This document shows positions 9,157 to 18,364 of a DNA stretch of 64,000 nucleotides, in pieces. The stretch lies in NCBI GenBank assembly GCA_003506435.1, contig DOAQ01000036.1, positions 124,001 to 188,000 on the forward strand, in the 5' to 3' direction. Origin of the DNA: Prolixibacteraceae bacterium (GTDB lineage: Bacteria; Bacteroidota; Bacteroidia; Bacteroidales; Prolixibacteraceae). A program made the translations under genes and the position numbers. The notes beneath the pieces are model-generated. The model made no database searches and was not told the origin of the DNA. It saw nothing but the letters and a program-made list of their open reading frames with translations. Positions within the stretch are counted from its first letter, which is position 1. Every line of letters starts with the position of its first letter.

Positions 9157-10869
9157 CTATGTCGTTTTTTCTCTTCTTATTGCTTCTTCTATTTTATCTT
9201 CAAATTGTGTTCCCTGTTCGTGAACCGATAATATCGAACGTCCTGACGGGTCTGCATTGTTTCTGAACGATGCGTCCCATGCCAGCGCTTCCGGGGTACT
9301 GCATGCAATTGAAGGTACCGATGGAACACAGGCGGCGGCTTCGTCCGACGGAAAATATTCGCTAAAAATTTCGCGATACACATATTCTTCCTTCGACATA
9401 GGCGTATTGATGGTGAAACGGTATTTTGCATTTTCCATCATGTCGTCGCTCACTTTTTCTGATGCGATTTTTTTCAGGGTATCAATCCATCCATAGCCAA
9501 CGCCGTCCGAGAATTGTTCTTTTTGCCGCCATGCAATGCTGGCCGGTAAATAATCCTCAAAAGCTTTGCGCAATACCCATTTTTCCATTCGGTCGGGACC
9601 GGCCATTTTATCTTTTGGATTCAGCCGCATAGCAACATCCATGAATTCTTTGTCGAGGAATGGTACGCGGCCTTCAACACCCCATGCAGCCAGTGCTTTG
9701 TTGGCTCGTAAACAGTCATAGAGGTGTAATTTACTAAGTTTACGAAGGGTTTCTTCGTGAAAAGCCTGTGCGTTTGGTGCTTTATGGAAATACAGGTATC
9801 CGCCAAAAATTTCGTCGGCTCCTTCGCCTGTCAGTACCATTTTTATGCCCATTGATTTAATCACCCGGGCCAGCATGTACATCGGGGTTGCTGCGCGCAC
9901 CGTCGTCACATCGTATGTTTCGAGGTGGTAAATCACATCGCGTATCGCATCCAGTCCTTCCTGAATGGTATAATTTATTTCATGGTGCACAGTACCAATG
10001 TGGTCGGCTACTTTTCGGGCCGCTATCAGGTCGGGCGAGCCTTCCAGCCCAATCACGAACGAATGCAACCGGGGCCACCAGGCTGCTTCCGTGTCGTTAC
10101 TTTCAACGCGGCGTGAGGCATATCGTTTTGCAACTGCTGAAGTGATGGACGAATCAAGTCCTCCGGAAAGAAGTACCCCGTAAGGAACATCCGACATCAA
10201 CTGGCGGTGAACTGCATCTTCCATTGCTTTTCGCAGCTCGGCGATGCTCGTTTCATTATTTTTTACGTTTTCGTAATCCATCCAGTCTCGCGTCCACCAA
10301 GTCTTAATCTCCCCTGTCTTGCTGTCGAGATAACTTGCGGGGGGAAATTCCTGTATTTTATTACAAAAACCTTCCAGTGATTTCAGTTCCGACGCTACGT
10401 AAAAGTTACCGAACTTGTCCCAGCCCATGTACAAGGGGATAATACCGATGTGGTCACGGGCAATCAAATATCTGTCTTGCGCCTTGTCGTAAAGAGCAAA
10501 CGCAAAAATGCCATTCATTTCTTCCAGAAAATCGGGTCCTTTGTCCTGATACAATGCCAGAATGACTTCGCAATCCGATTTGGTCAGGAAATCATATTTG
10601 TCCTGGTATTTTTTTCTGATATCCAAATGATTGTATATTTCACCGTTCACAGCCAATACAAGGTTTCCGTCTTTACTATACAACGGTTGTCCTCCCGATT
10701 CAGGGTCAACAATCGACAACCGCTCATGTGCCATAATTGCTTTTTCCGAGGAAAAAACGCCCGACCAGTCGGGGCCGCGATGACGAATGCGTTTCGACAT
10801 CTTTAATACCTGAGGTCTCAGGCTCTGTGCATCAATTTTTAAATCGAATGCTGCTACAAATCCACACAT
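9157..10869 (-). CDS. asnB: Asparagine synthase (glutamine-hydrolysing), class B
   Basis: A 570-residue enzyme making asparagine from aspartate, ATP and glutamine. The start at 10869 is fixed by biology: it gives MCGFVAAF, so that Cys2 becomes the N-terminal nucleophile of the class II glutaminase domain after Met removal. A start further upstream would bury the cysteine. Residues 1-200 are the Ntn glutaminase (RHRGPDWSG, NGEIYNH). The synthetase domain follows with the ATP P-loop GVLLSGGLDSS and the TGEGADEIFGGY motif. The C-terminal ~60 residues include a cysteine-bearing stretch seen in long AsnB forms. It is convergent with gdhA, and both have their own terminators. Confidence 0.95.
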   Translation of the reverse strand: MCGFVAAFDLKIDAQSLRPQVLKMSKRIRHRGPDWSGVFSSEKAIMAHERLSIVDPESGGQPLYSKDGNLVLAVNGEIYNHLDIRKKYQDKYDFLTKSDCEVILALYQDKGPDFLEEMNGIFAFALYDKAQDRYLIARDHIGIIPLYMGWDKFGNFYVASELKSLEGFCNKIQEFPPASYLDSKTGEIKTWWTRDWMDYENVKNNETSIAELRKAMEDAVHRQLMSDVPYGVLLSGGLDSSITSAVAKRYASRRVESNDTEAAWWPRLHSFVIGLEGSPDLIAARKVADHIGTVHHEINYTIQEGLDAIRDVIYHLETYDVTTVRAATPMYMLARVIKSMGIKMVLTGEGADEIFGGYLYFHKAPNAQAFHEETLRKLSKLHLYDCLRANKALAAWGVEGRVPFLDKEFMDVAMRLNPKDKMAGPDRMEKWVLRKAFEDYLPASIAWRQKEQFSDGVGYGWIDTLKKIASEKVSDDMMENAKYRFTINTPMSKEEYVYREIFSEYFPSDEAAACVPSVPSIACSTPEALAWDASFRNNADPSGRSILSVHEQGTQFEDKIEEAIRREKTT

Positions 10870-10891
10870 AATTGCCAAAATTTAGATACAT

Positions 10892-10908
10892 CGTAAGTTA
10901 TTCTTACG
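10892..10908 (-). promoter_or_regulatory. Small palindrome in asnB leader
   Basis: CGTAAG and CTTACG form a perfect 6-bp inverted repeat with a 5-base spacer. It lies just downstream of the predicted asnB promoter, around the probable transcription start. It could be an operator or a leader hairpin; nothing further supports either. Confidence 0.35.
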
Positions 10909-10912
10909 GGTG

Positions 10913-10942
10913 CAAAAATAATCATTGTGTTTTAAAAACAAA
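10913..10942 (-). promoter_or_regulatory. Bacteroidota-type promoter for asnB
   Basis: On the minus strand TTTG (10939-10942) is separated by 18 bp from TATTTTTG (10913-10920), matching the TTTG / TAnnTTTG pattern of the primary sigma factor in this phylum. It would give a leader of roughly 35-40 bases before the asnB ATG. Confidence 0.5.
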
Positions 10943-11197
10943 ATATATGCTGACAAAAAATCATTATAATGTGAAATAAAATAACAAAAATGGTTATTAA
11001 TCTTTGTTTGGTGTGACAAAATTTAAAAACAGACCCGGAGTGCTCTGTCCTTTTGCTTTTAAACTTTTACAGCTTCCGGTTGTTTTGTTTTCAACTGCGA
11101 AACCAGTCTGTTGTTTAGTTGGCAGATATGGATTTTGAGGGTCGGTATTCAGATCTTGTTCTGCCTGCCGCTAATTATAAACGTATATACCATTTAA

Positions 11198-12709
11198 ATG
11201 TATCCTGTCTCAATTGCAAATCAGATTTCTTTTACAGATTTTCTTGACTCTTTTAAAAAGACACTGAAAAGTGTTTTTTACGAAAGGGACCAAATCGAAA
11301 AATTTATTCAAAAGCGCGGTTTTCCTGCGCTTGTTCTGCGTGATATTATGGCTGTAAATCCTCTTTCTGTTGCTATTCCAAAAGAATACGGAGGTCGGGG
11401 AGCCAAAGTCAAAGAATGTCTTGGACTGATGGATGCTGCTGCCTACGAGTCGCTGCCTTTGTCGTTAACATTTGGAATTAACATGGCGTTGTTCCTTCAG
11501 CCGGTGGCAAAATACGCCAGTGAACATGTGAAAGAAGATATTTTTGAACGGTTTCTGGAGCGACAAAATATGGGCGGGTTGATGATTACCGAACCGGATT
11601 ACGGCAGCGATGCGCTGAACATGCAGACTTCAAATGAAAAAATAGGATCGAAATACCACATTAAAGGAACCAAACACTGGCAGGGGTTGACTGGCCTGGC
11701 CGATTACTGGTTGATGACCTCAAGACCGAAAAACGGGAATGGAGAGCTTGGCCGGGATATTGATTTTTTTATTTGCGACGTTCAGCAACCGGAGCAATAC
11801 ATACAGGTAGAAGAATATTACAACAACATTGGTTTGTACCCGATTCCGTACGGGAAAAATATCATCGATATCCGGGTGCCGGAACAGTTTAAACTCGAAC
11901 CTGAATCGACCGGATTGAAATTGATGATGGACTTGCTGCACCGCAGCCGGATGCAGTTTCCTGGCATGGGCATGGGGTTCATCCGCCGCATGTTGGACGA
12001 GGCAATCAACCATTGTAATTCACGCATGGTTGCAGGAAAGTCGCTTATGTCTCTCGATCAGGTACAGCATCAGGTAGCGAAAATTCAAAATGCGTTTACT
12101 GTAAGTTCGGCCATGTGTTCGCGTAGCGCTGAATTCAGCGGCATTGAAAATAATCTGGCATCGGCAACTGTTGAGGCGGGGAGCATGAAAGCCTATGTCA
12201 CTGATTTAATGCAGGAATCGGCTCAAACCCTGACCCAACTGAGTGGAGCAAATGGTTATCGGGAAGAACATGTTGCTTCGAGAGGAATTATCGATTCCAG
12301 ACCGTTTATGATTTTTGAAGGTTCGAATGAGATGCTTTATACACAAATCTCGGATTCAGTGTTGAAACTGATGGGACGTCAGAAAATAATGAATTTGTCA
12401 GTATTCCTGAAGAATTATGATTTGGCAGGAAAAGTGGCTGATTATTTCAAGTCGGCGCTTGATTTTTCGGTTGACTTTAAAATGCCGCAACGCAAAATGG
12501 TCGATCTGGGAAGAATCATAAGCAGGGTTATTTCAGCCAATCATGTTGCGTCGCTTGCTGAAAAAGGATTTCGGGACGATTTGGTAAGCAATAGTCTGGA
12601 AAATATTAAACATGAGATTTTAATGTTGGTGAGTTCCTATAAATTTCAAACACAGGTTGTTCCTGTTGAAGATTATCATGACCGCAGTTCGTGGATGACT
12701 TTCAGTTAG
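11198..12709 (+). CDS. Acyl-CoA dehydrogenase family protein
   Basis: A 503-residue protein with the acyl-CoA dehydrogenase fold, longer than the ~380-residue core because of a C-terminal helical extension of about 100 residues. Visible marks are IPKEYGGRG near residue 65, the FAD/substrate segment LMITEPDYGSDAL, and the FEGSNEMLYTQISD block near residues 370-380, where the Glu of the GSNE motif is the usual position of the catalytic base. The physiological substrate cannot be told; related Bacteroidota proteins are annotated only at family level. It is transcribed alone and ends at a strong bidirectional terminator. Confidence 0.85.
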   Translation: MYPVSIANQISFTDFLDSFKKTLKSVFYERDQIEKFIQKRGFPALVLRDIMAVNPLSVAIPKEYGGRGAKVKECLGLMDAAAYESLPLSLTFGINMALFLQPVAKYASEHVKEDIFERFLERQNMGGLMITEPDYGSDALNMQTSNEKIGSKYHIKGTKHWQGLTGLADYWLMTSRPKNGNGELGRDIDFFICDVQQPEQYIQVEEYYNNIGLYPIPYGKNIIDIRVPEQFKLEPESTGLKLMMDLLHRSRMQFPGMGMGFIRRMLDEAINHCNSRMVAGKSLMSLDQVQHQVAKIQNAFTVSSAMCSRSAEFSGIENNLASATVEAGSMKAYVTDLMQESAQTLTQLSGANGYREEHVASRGIIDSRPFMIFEGSNEMLYTQISDSVLKLMGRQKIMNLSVFLKNYDLAGKVADYFKSALDFSVDFKMPQRKMVDLGRIISRVISANHVASLAEKGFRDDLVSNSLENIKHEILMLVSSYKFQTQVVPVEDYHDRSSWMTFS

Positions 12710-12730
12710 CTTACGACTGAGATTAAATAA

Positions 12731-12769
12731 AAAAACCAACAGGCTTGCATTTGCCTGTTGGTTTTTTTT
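12731..12769. terminator. Bidirectional terminator
   Basis: AACCAACAGGC and GCCTGTTGGTT form a long perfect stem with a short loop, flanked by an A run on the left and a T run on the right. It can terminate both the acyl-CoA dehydrogenase (plus) and the convergent outer-membrane receptor gene (minus). Confidence 0.88.
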
Positions 12770-12787
12770 ATGCTATGAGTTTTTCGT

Positions 12788-15262
12788 TTAAAAATTACCT
12801 TCCCCGAAATCCATTTCGTTATTTTCTGATGAACCGGAATCGTCTGTTTTGTAGTTGTTTATCCGGTAACTAAGCGTGAGCATCAAAATCTGTGGTTCGC
12901 GCTTAAACCTGTAGGCTGATGAAAAGTTTGTGCCGCTTGATGTGCCTTTGTTTATTGCAGTTCCAAGAACATCCTGTACGCTGATTGTTGCGGTTAGTTT
13001 TTTGCTGAAGAAATCCTGTCGGTACGAGATATTTGAGTAGAACATTCCTTCGTTTTTCCCTTGTATCGAAACCGACGGACCATGGTACATTCCGGTGACC
13101 TGCATCCGGCTGTTTTGTGAAAATTTCAGGGTAGAATTAATTCTTCCGTCCATATTTGTACTTTCCCGTGTAACCACTCCTTCGCTGTTGGAGCTGTCTT
13201 TAATTTTGTATTTGTAAACCGAAACGCTGGTATTTACAAGCAACCATTCGGCAAAACTAATATTTGCCATCAGCTCCCCTCCCGTCGAATAATCGTTGTT
13301 TAGGTTGACCGTAGTTTCGTAGATGATGCCGTCATCGCCCAGCTCGCTCATGTGACGGATCAAATTATTGGTGACCCGGTAAAAACTTTCGAGCGAAATG
13401 AATGATTTTCCCAATCGTTTCAGGTAACTGAGTTCGTACGAATTGGTGTATTCCGGTTTCAACATTGGGTTCCCCGATTGAATGGTGTATTGATCGCGGT
13501 AACTTTTAAACGGGTCTAAATCCCTTCCGCTCGGACGATTTATGCGCCGACTGTAACTGGCCATTAACTGGTTGTTGTCAAAAAATGTATGGGACAGGTG
13601 GACCGAAGGGAAAAAATCTAAACGATTGATCGTGTATGGAGTATTGACTTTTGTGTGTACAATCTTTCGGTTTGTGTATTCTCCCCGTATTCCAAACATG
13701 TATTCGAGCAGGCCTGTTTTGCCTGAAAAGGTTGAATATGCCGAATGTATCTCGCGTTTAAAATTCATCGAACTGCTGAAAAGTTCATTGTTTTCCCATA
13801 TCTGCGTTGTTGTATTATACCGTTCGAACAAATAGTCTTCTCTTTCCCGGTCAATGCGGCTTTGCAGTCCTGCTTCCAGTTTTCCAAAATCGCCTAAAGG
13901 ACGGGTATAATCAGCTTTGAAGCGATATTCATTTTCATTTTCGTCTTCATTGGTACGTATCCGCGACGAGTAAATATTGGTCGGGTTGAAAAATGAATCG
14001 GCAATGAGTTCATTTTCGTTGTCGACATCACTCCCTTTGTTGTGAGAATAATGCAATGTGGCGTTTAACTGATGGGTCCCGTCCTCATTGAATTTATGCA
14101 GAAAATCAATATTTCCGCTGACGTAATTGCCATCTCTTTTCGAAGGGTCTTTTTCAACCGAATATTTTTCTTCAGAAGAGGGTACTGTATACTGATAGAT
14201 ATTCGCATTTCCTCCTCCTTCCGAATTGTAATACCCGTAATTGGCTGAAAAGCCGAGAGTCGTATAATTCGAAAGGTAAAAATCTGTTCCTCCCTTCAGG
14301 CTATATCCGCCGCGGCTAAAGCCCCGGCTTCCGTCTTTGAATAAGAACGTTGTGGTGTCATTTTGCAGGGTTTGTCTCGAAGAAGTTTGCTCCCCGTTGA
14401 ACGACCGGTTGTTGACATCAACGCCAAAAGAGATATTCCGCTTCTTCGTTTTTTGGTTCACCGTTAAACTTAGACTTTGCTTGTCATTAGTCCCGATTGA
14501 AGCATTGACAATGCCATTGAAACCGGAGAGAATATTCTTTTTCATGACCAGATTGATGATACCGGCCATCCCGTCCGGATCGTATTTCACCGATGGGTTG
14601 GTGATTATCTCAATGTTTTCGATTACTGAGGCGGGAATTTGCTGGAGCGCTTCACTTCCGGTCAAAACGCTTGGCCTTCCGTCAATCAGCACGGTGAAGC
14701 TGGAAGAGCCGCGAAGGGTGACATTCCCTTCAATATCGACCTGCACCGACGGTGTATTTTCCAGTACATCAACGGCTGTACCACCGGCTGAATTGATATC
14801 CTGCCCGACATTGATGACTTTCTTATCTACCTTGTATTCAACCCGGGCCTTTTCTGCAATAACATCAACAGTTCCGATTTTTTGGTTCGATGGACTTAGT
14901 TCGATTATTCCCAGGTCGACTTGCCGGTTGTTGGCATCAATTCGAATGTTTTCAATCCGTACTTTGTTGAAACCGATAAAGTTGGCATCAACATAGTAGG
15001 TGCCGGTTTTAATCGGAGAAATTTCAAACGCCCCGCTGCTGTTTGTAATTCCCCCGGCCGCAAGCGTCGAATCAGCCGTATTATAGATTGATACATTGGC
15101 ATATTCCATGTACTGCTTCGTTTCAGCATCTATAATTTTTCCTTTAATGGCTGTTTTTGACGATGGGTACGGCGTATTTTGCAACGGGTATTTTGCTTGT
15201 GCCTGTGTTATGCTATTGATCGTGAGTAGTATAATAAGTAATATCGTTCCCTTTTTTATCAT
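12788..15262 (-). CDS. TonB-dependent-receptor-like outer membrane beta-barrel protein
   Basis: 824 residues. A signal peptide (about 1-23) is followed by a carboxypeptidase-regulatory-like beta-sandwich (IKGKIIDAETKQYMEYANVS onward, about 39-120). Next is a plug domain (about 140-245, with DVLENTPSVQVD, LRGSSSFTVLIDGRPSVLTG and DPDGMAGIINLVMKK), and a C-terminal barrel of the OMP_b-brl_3 type. This family differs from SusC: it has no SusD partner here and its ligand is unknown. Members are common in Bacteroidota and may take up peptides, siderophores or other ligands. It is a single gene ending at the shared terminator. Confidence 0.88.
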   Translation of the reverse strand: MIKKGTILLIILLTINSITQAQAKYPLQNTPYPSSKTAIKGKIIDAETKQYMEYANVSIYNTADSTLAAGGITNSSGAFEISPIKTGTYYVDANFIGFNKVRIENIRIDANNRQVDLGIIELSPSNQKIGTVDVIAEKARVEYKVDKKVINVGQDINSAGGTAVDVLENTPSVQVDIEGNVTLRGSSSFTVLIDGRPSVLTGSEALQQIPASVIENIEIITNPSVKYDPDGMAGIINLVMKKNILSGFNGIVNASIGTNDKQSLSLTVNQKTKKRNISFGVDVNNRSFNGEQTSSRQTLQNDTTTFLFKDGSRGFSRGGYSLKGGTDFYLSNYTTLGFSANYGYYNSEGGGNANIYQYTVPSSEEKYSVEKDPSKRDGNYVSGNIDFLHKFNEDGTHQLNATLHYSHNKGSDVDNENELIADSFFNPTNIYSSRIRTNEDENENEYRFKADYTRPLGDFGKLEAGLQSRIDREREDYLFERYNTTTQIWENNELFSSSMNFKREIHSAYSTFSGKTGLLEYMFGIRGEYTNRKIVHTKVNTPYTINRLDFFPSVHLSHTFFDNNQLMASYSRRINRPSGRDLDPFKSYRDQYTIQSGNPMLKPEYTNSYELSYLKRLGKSFISLESFYRVTNNLIRHMSELGDDGIIYETTVNLNNDYSTGGELMANISFAEWLLVNTSVSVYKYKIKDSSNSEGVVTRESTNMDGRINSTLKFSQNSRMQVTGMYHGPSVSIQGKNEGMFYSNISYRQDFFSKKLTATISVQDVLGTAINKGTSSGTNFSSAYRFKREPQILMLTLSYRINNYKTDDSGSSENNEMDFGEGNF

Positions 15263-15536
15263 TTTTCCCGTTTAAAATTTTCCGTCCCGAAGTTATACAA
15301 TTGAGAGAAAGAGGCCGATAAAAACAAATTTTTTATTGTTAATAAGTGTAAACAATCCTTTATCCTATTGCTTTTCTGTGAATATGGATAGTTTTTGTTG
15401 ATGCTTATGCAAGCATTCTCCCGGAAACATTCATATAAATCCAGTTCCATATTTTTGGAGAAAGCACGGAATGACTATCCGAATATGGAATAAGCCGGTT
15501 TATAAATTCGTATCGAACAAGAAAATATTTGGATTT

Positions 15537-16637
15537 TTAAACATTGAATCGGAAGTGCATAATATCGCCGTCCTGTACAATATATTCTTTCCCTTCAATG
15601 TTAATTTTTCCGGCTTCACGACAGGCTGCTTCCGATCGCAGGCGAATGTAATCGCTATATTTAATGACTTCGGCCCGGATAAACCCTTTTTCAAAATCAG
15701 TATGAATGATTCCGGCAGCTTGCGGGGCTTTGATTCCTTTTACAAAAGTCCATGCCCGGCTTTCGTCAGCGCCGGTGGTGAAATAAGTTTGCAGGTTTAG
15801 CAACCTATAAGCAGCGTGGATCAACATGTTCACACCTGGCTCTTCAAGACCCAACTCTTCGAGGAACATTTGTTTTTCGTCGTAGGTTTCCAGGTCTGCA
15901 ATGTCGGCTTCGGTGGCTGCGGCAATAACCAGTATTTCAGCATTTTCATTTTTAATTGCTTCTTTTACTTGTTCAACGAATGCATTGCCGTTTTTTGCCG
16001 ATGCTTCATCTACGTTGCAGGCATACAGAACGGGTTTATTTGTCAGCAGAAAAAAATCGCGGGTCAGTTTTTTTTCCTCTTCCGTGAGCTCAACTGTGCG
16101 GGCCGATTTCCCTTGAACGAGCGCATCGCGGTAACGGGAGGCCACTTCCACTATTTTTTTTGCTGAATTATCGTTGCCGTGTTTGGCTACTTTTTCCCAT
16201 TTTGTAATCCGTGCTTCAACGGTTTCCAAATCTTTTAACTGAAGTTCGGTGTCAATAATTTCCTTGTCGCGGACCGGGTTAATGGAGCCATCGACATGCG
16301 TAATATTATCGTTTTCGAAACAACGCAGAACATGGATGATAGCATCGGTTTCGCGGATATTTGCCAGGAACTGGTTGCCCAACCCTTCGCCTTTGCTGGC
16401 GCCCTTTACAAGGCCTGCAATGTCAACAATCTCAATGGTGGTTGGAACCACTTTCTTCGGTTTGTCAATTTTTTCCAGTTCAATCAGCCGCTGATCGGGG
16501 ACTGTAATAATTCCTATATTGGGTTCTATTGTACAAAAGGGAAAATTGGCCGACTGCGCCTTTGCACTCGACAAACAATTAAAGAGGGTTGACTTTCCGA
16601 CGTTGGGCAATCCAACGATTCCGCATTTCAATGCCAT
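15537..16637 (-). CDS. ychF: Ribosome-associated Obg-like ATPase YchF
   Basis: A 366-residue protein matching the ~363-residue length of YchF/OLA1. The open frame runs upstream to 17114, but the conserved start MALKCGIVGLPNVGKSTLFN places the ATG at 16637. G1 is GLPNVGKST; the G3-like region is DIAGLVKGASKGEGLGNQFL, typical of YchF. The C-terminal TGS-like domain ends EYIVQDGDIMHFRFNV. YchF hydrolyses ATP, binds the ribosome and has stress-related roles in bacteria. It is divergent from the ECF sigma gene downstream in coordinate order. Confidence 0.96.
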   Translation of the reverse strand: MALKCGIVGLPNVGKSTLFNCLSSAKAQSANFPFCTIEPNIGIITVPDQRLIELEKIDKPKKVVPTTIEIVDIAGLVKGASKGEGLGNQFLANIRETDAIIHVLRCFENDNITHVDGSINPVRDKEIIDTELQLKDLETVEARITKWEKVAKHGNDNSAKKIVEVASRYRDALVQGKSARTVELTEEEKKLTRDFFLLTNKPVLYACNVDEASAKNGNAFVEQVKEAIKNENAEILVIAAATEADIADLETYDEKQMFLEELGLEEPGVNMLIHAAYRLLNLQTYFTTGADESRAWTFVKGIKAPQAAGIIHTDFEKGFIRAEVIKYSDYIRLRSEAACREAGKINIEGKEYIVQDGDIMHFRFNV

Positions 16638-16787
16638 ATTTTCGTTTTTAATTAGCGCTGCAAAGTTAGTTTTTTTAGAATTAAACAGACATGCCTTTAT
16701 TACCTTTGCCTTTGATTGGTTAAAAAAACAAAAACGATTAAACCTTTGCTGCAAAAACTGATCAGAATAGCAATTGACAATACAAAT

Positions 16788-17333
16788 ATGCACGATGACC
16801 AACAAATAATTGAGGGACTGAAATCGGAAAGTAGCAGGAATCAGGCTTTTGGCCTCCTGGTTTCGAAATACAAGGAGCGACTGTACTGGCATATCCGGAA
16901 AATTGTGATCAGTCACGACGATGCTGATGATGCGCTTCAGAATACATTTATAAAGGTCTGGAACAGTATTGATGGTTTTCGTGAAGAATCGGAGATTTAT
17001 ACATGGCTGTACCGGATTGCCACCAACGAAGCAATAACGTTGCTGAACCAGCAAAAGAAGCGGTCGATGCTTGATGCAGGCGATACCAGCGAGCATTTGC
17101 TGCAAGCGATCCATTCGGATACGTATTTCGACGGCGATGAAATCCAGACCCGGCTTCAGCAGGCAATTGCGGTTTTACCCGAAAAACAACGGCTGGTTTT
17201 TAATATGAAATATTTCGATGAAATGAAATACCAGGATATGTCCGGAATACTCGATACATCGGTTGGAGCATTGAAAGCGTCGTACCATCATGCGGTGAAA
17301 AAAATAGAAGAGTATTTAAAATCAGAGGAATGA
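16788..17333 (+). CDS. ECF-type RNA polymerase sigma factor
   Basis: 181 residues from the ATG at 16788 (MHDDQQIIEGL), the usual start for this family; an in-frame ATG 24 codons upstream would add a basic tail with no homology. Region 2 includes DDADDALQNTFIKVWNSI and region 4 includes LPEKQRLVFNMKYFDEMKYQ. It directs RNA polymerase to stress or envelope promoters. Two small genes follow in the same direction: a membrane protein of 141 residues and a Spy-like exported protein. The middle one is a plausible anti-sigma factor, making a self-contained envelope-stress operon. Confidence 0.92.
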   Translation: MHDDQQIIEGLKSESSRNQAFGLLVSKYKERLYWHIRKIVISHDDADDALQNTFIKVWNSIDGFREESEIYTWLYRIATNEAITLLNQQKKRSMLDAGDTSEHLLQAIHSDTYFDGDEIQTRLQQAIAVLPEKQRLVFNMKYFDEMKYQDMSGILDTSVGALKASYHHAVKKIEEYLKSEE

Positions 17334-17402
17334 ATGAGATTTATTTTTTATGCGGTTAAACTTTTCAGAATTTTAACAGTCAAAAAAAGGAGTTAAAGGA
17401 AA

Positions 17403-17828
17403 ATGAAGAAAGACGATAATCATATTGAATTTTTGAAAGAGCTGCCAAAGCAACAACCGTTTAAAGTGCCTGAAGCGTATTTCGAAACGTTTGAGGAACG
17501 TTTGCAGCAGCGAATTCAGCAGCAAGCAGGGAAGTCAAAGCCAAAAATAATTCAAATGCTGCGACCGGTTTTATGGCTTGCAGCCGGTTTTGTGCTTGTG
17601 TTTTTACTGGTGCATTATCCGTTGAAAATGTTTTTTCCCGGTTCTTCATCCGATTTAGGGCTGGCAGAAACTGAGACCAGTATCTCGAATGAGTGGTTGT
17701 ACGATGATAATCTGTACAATATGATTTCCGAAGATATGAGCGCCGACACGATCGATAATGAAGTTGTTGTTGATTTTTTGTCTGCGGAACTTAGTGAATA
17801 CGAAATTTATTCAGAAATGTATAATTAA
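17403..17828 (+). CDS. Single-pass membrane protein, candidate anti-sigma factor
   Basis: 141 residues that I do not recognise at family level. A charged, glutamine-rich N-terminal half (about 1-50) carries PFKVPEAYFETFEERLQQRI. One transmembrane helix (about 54-72) follows, then an acidic extracytoplasmic tail. The PEGYFE-like motif before a membrane helix is common in small proteins next to ECF sigma genes in this phylum. Position directly behind the sigma factor and topology (cytoplasmic N-terminus, one helix) suggest it restrains that sigma factor, but there is no zinc-finger signature. It ends 6 bp before the Spy-like gene. Confidence 0.7.
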   Translation: MKKDDNHIEFLKELPKQQPFKVPEAYFETFEERLQQRIQQQAGKSKPKIIQMLRPVLWLAAGFVLVFLLVHYPLKMFFPGSSSDLGLAETETSISNEWLYDDNLYNMISEDMSADTIDNEVVVDFLSAELSEYEIYSEMYN

Positions 17829-17834
17829 AATAAA

Positions 17835-18332
17835 ATGAAGAAAGTATTTGGAACAATCTTTTTCCTGATGGCGATGGTAGCCATTGCCGGTTCTCAGGAA
17901 CGGAAAGTGCAGTCGCCCGAAGTGGTTCAGCGAATGAAAGCTGAGAAAATTTCGTTTATCTCGGCCCGGCTTGATCTGACCACGGATGAAGCCCAGGTTT
18001 TTTGGCCGGTTTACAACGAATTTGAACGGAAAAAGCTGGAGCTGGAAAAGAAACGGATGGAATTGGAGTTAAAAACAAACAGAAAAACGGAATTGCCCGG
18101 TGATGAAGAACTGAAAAAGATAAACGATGAGTACATCGCTACTTTTACAGAGGAAGCCCGTTTGATGCAGGATTACAACAAACAATTTCTGAAAGTTCTT
18201 TCTATTCAGAAAACAGTAAAATTATATGAGTTCGAACGGAAATTCCGCTTACACATGTTACAGGAATTCCGGCACCGCGAACAAAGCAAATCCGACAGGC
18301 CTGCTGTACGTAAAGGAACTGATGCGCCATAG
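17835..18332 (+). CDS. Exported Spy/CpxP-like helical protein
   Basis: 165 residues: signal peptide (about 1-20), then a strongly charged, helix-rich domain with KISFISARLDLTTDEAQVFW and repeated Glu/Lys-rich segments. LTxxEAxxFWPVYNEFE is the typical signature of the periplasmic sensor-of-stress or Spy-like proteins of Bacteroidota. It probably binds misfolded envelope proteins or damps the adjacent sigma/anti-sigma pair. It is the last gene of this operon; only 32 bp separate it from the convergent histidine kinase. Confidence 0.75.
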   Translation: MKKVFGTIFFLMAMVAIAGSQERKVQSPEVVQRMKAEKISFISARLDLTTDEAQVFWPVYNEFERKKLELEKKRMELELKTNRKTELPGDEELKKINDEYIATFTEEARLMQDYNKQFLKVLSIQKTVKLYEFERKFRLHMLQEFRHREQSKSDRPAVRKGTDAP

Positions 18333-18364
18333 GTGATTCACCCAAATAAAAGATGGTTGTCAAT

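Larger units (their letters stand above)
10870..11197. other. Divergent intergenic region, asnB / acyl-CoA dehydrogenase
   Basis: A 328-bp AT-rich spacer between divergent genes. It contains the asnB promoter and palindrome described separately. I see no convincing promoter for the plus-strand gene, no small ORF with codon character and no RNA gene. Confidence 0.6.

Noticed and set aside
14337..14996. 219-codon plus-strand frame inside the outer-membrane receptor gene
   Set aside because: It is antisense to a clear plug domain and has serine-rich, low-complexity composition typical of a shadow frame.
16638..17114. N-terminal extension of the ychF frame
   Set aside because: The extension is antisense to the ECF sigma gene and is not part of the YchF family; MALKCGIVGLPN is the usual start.
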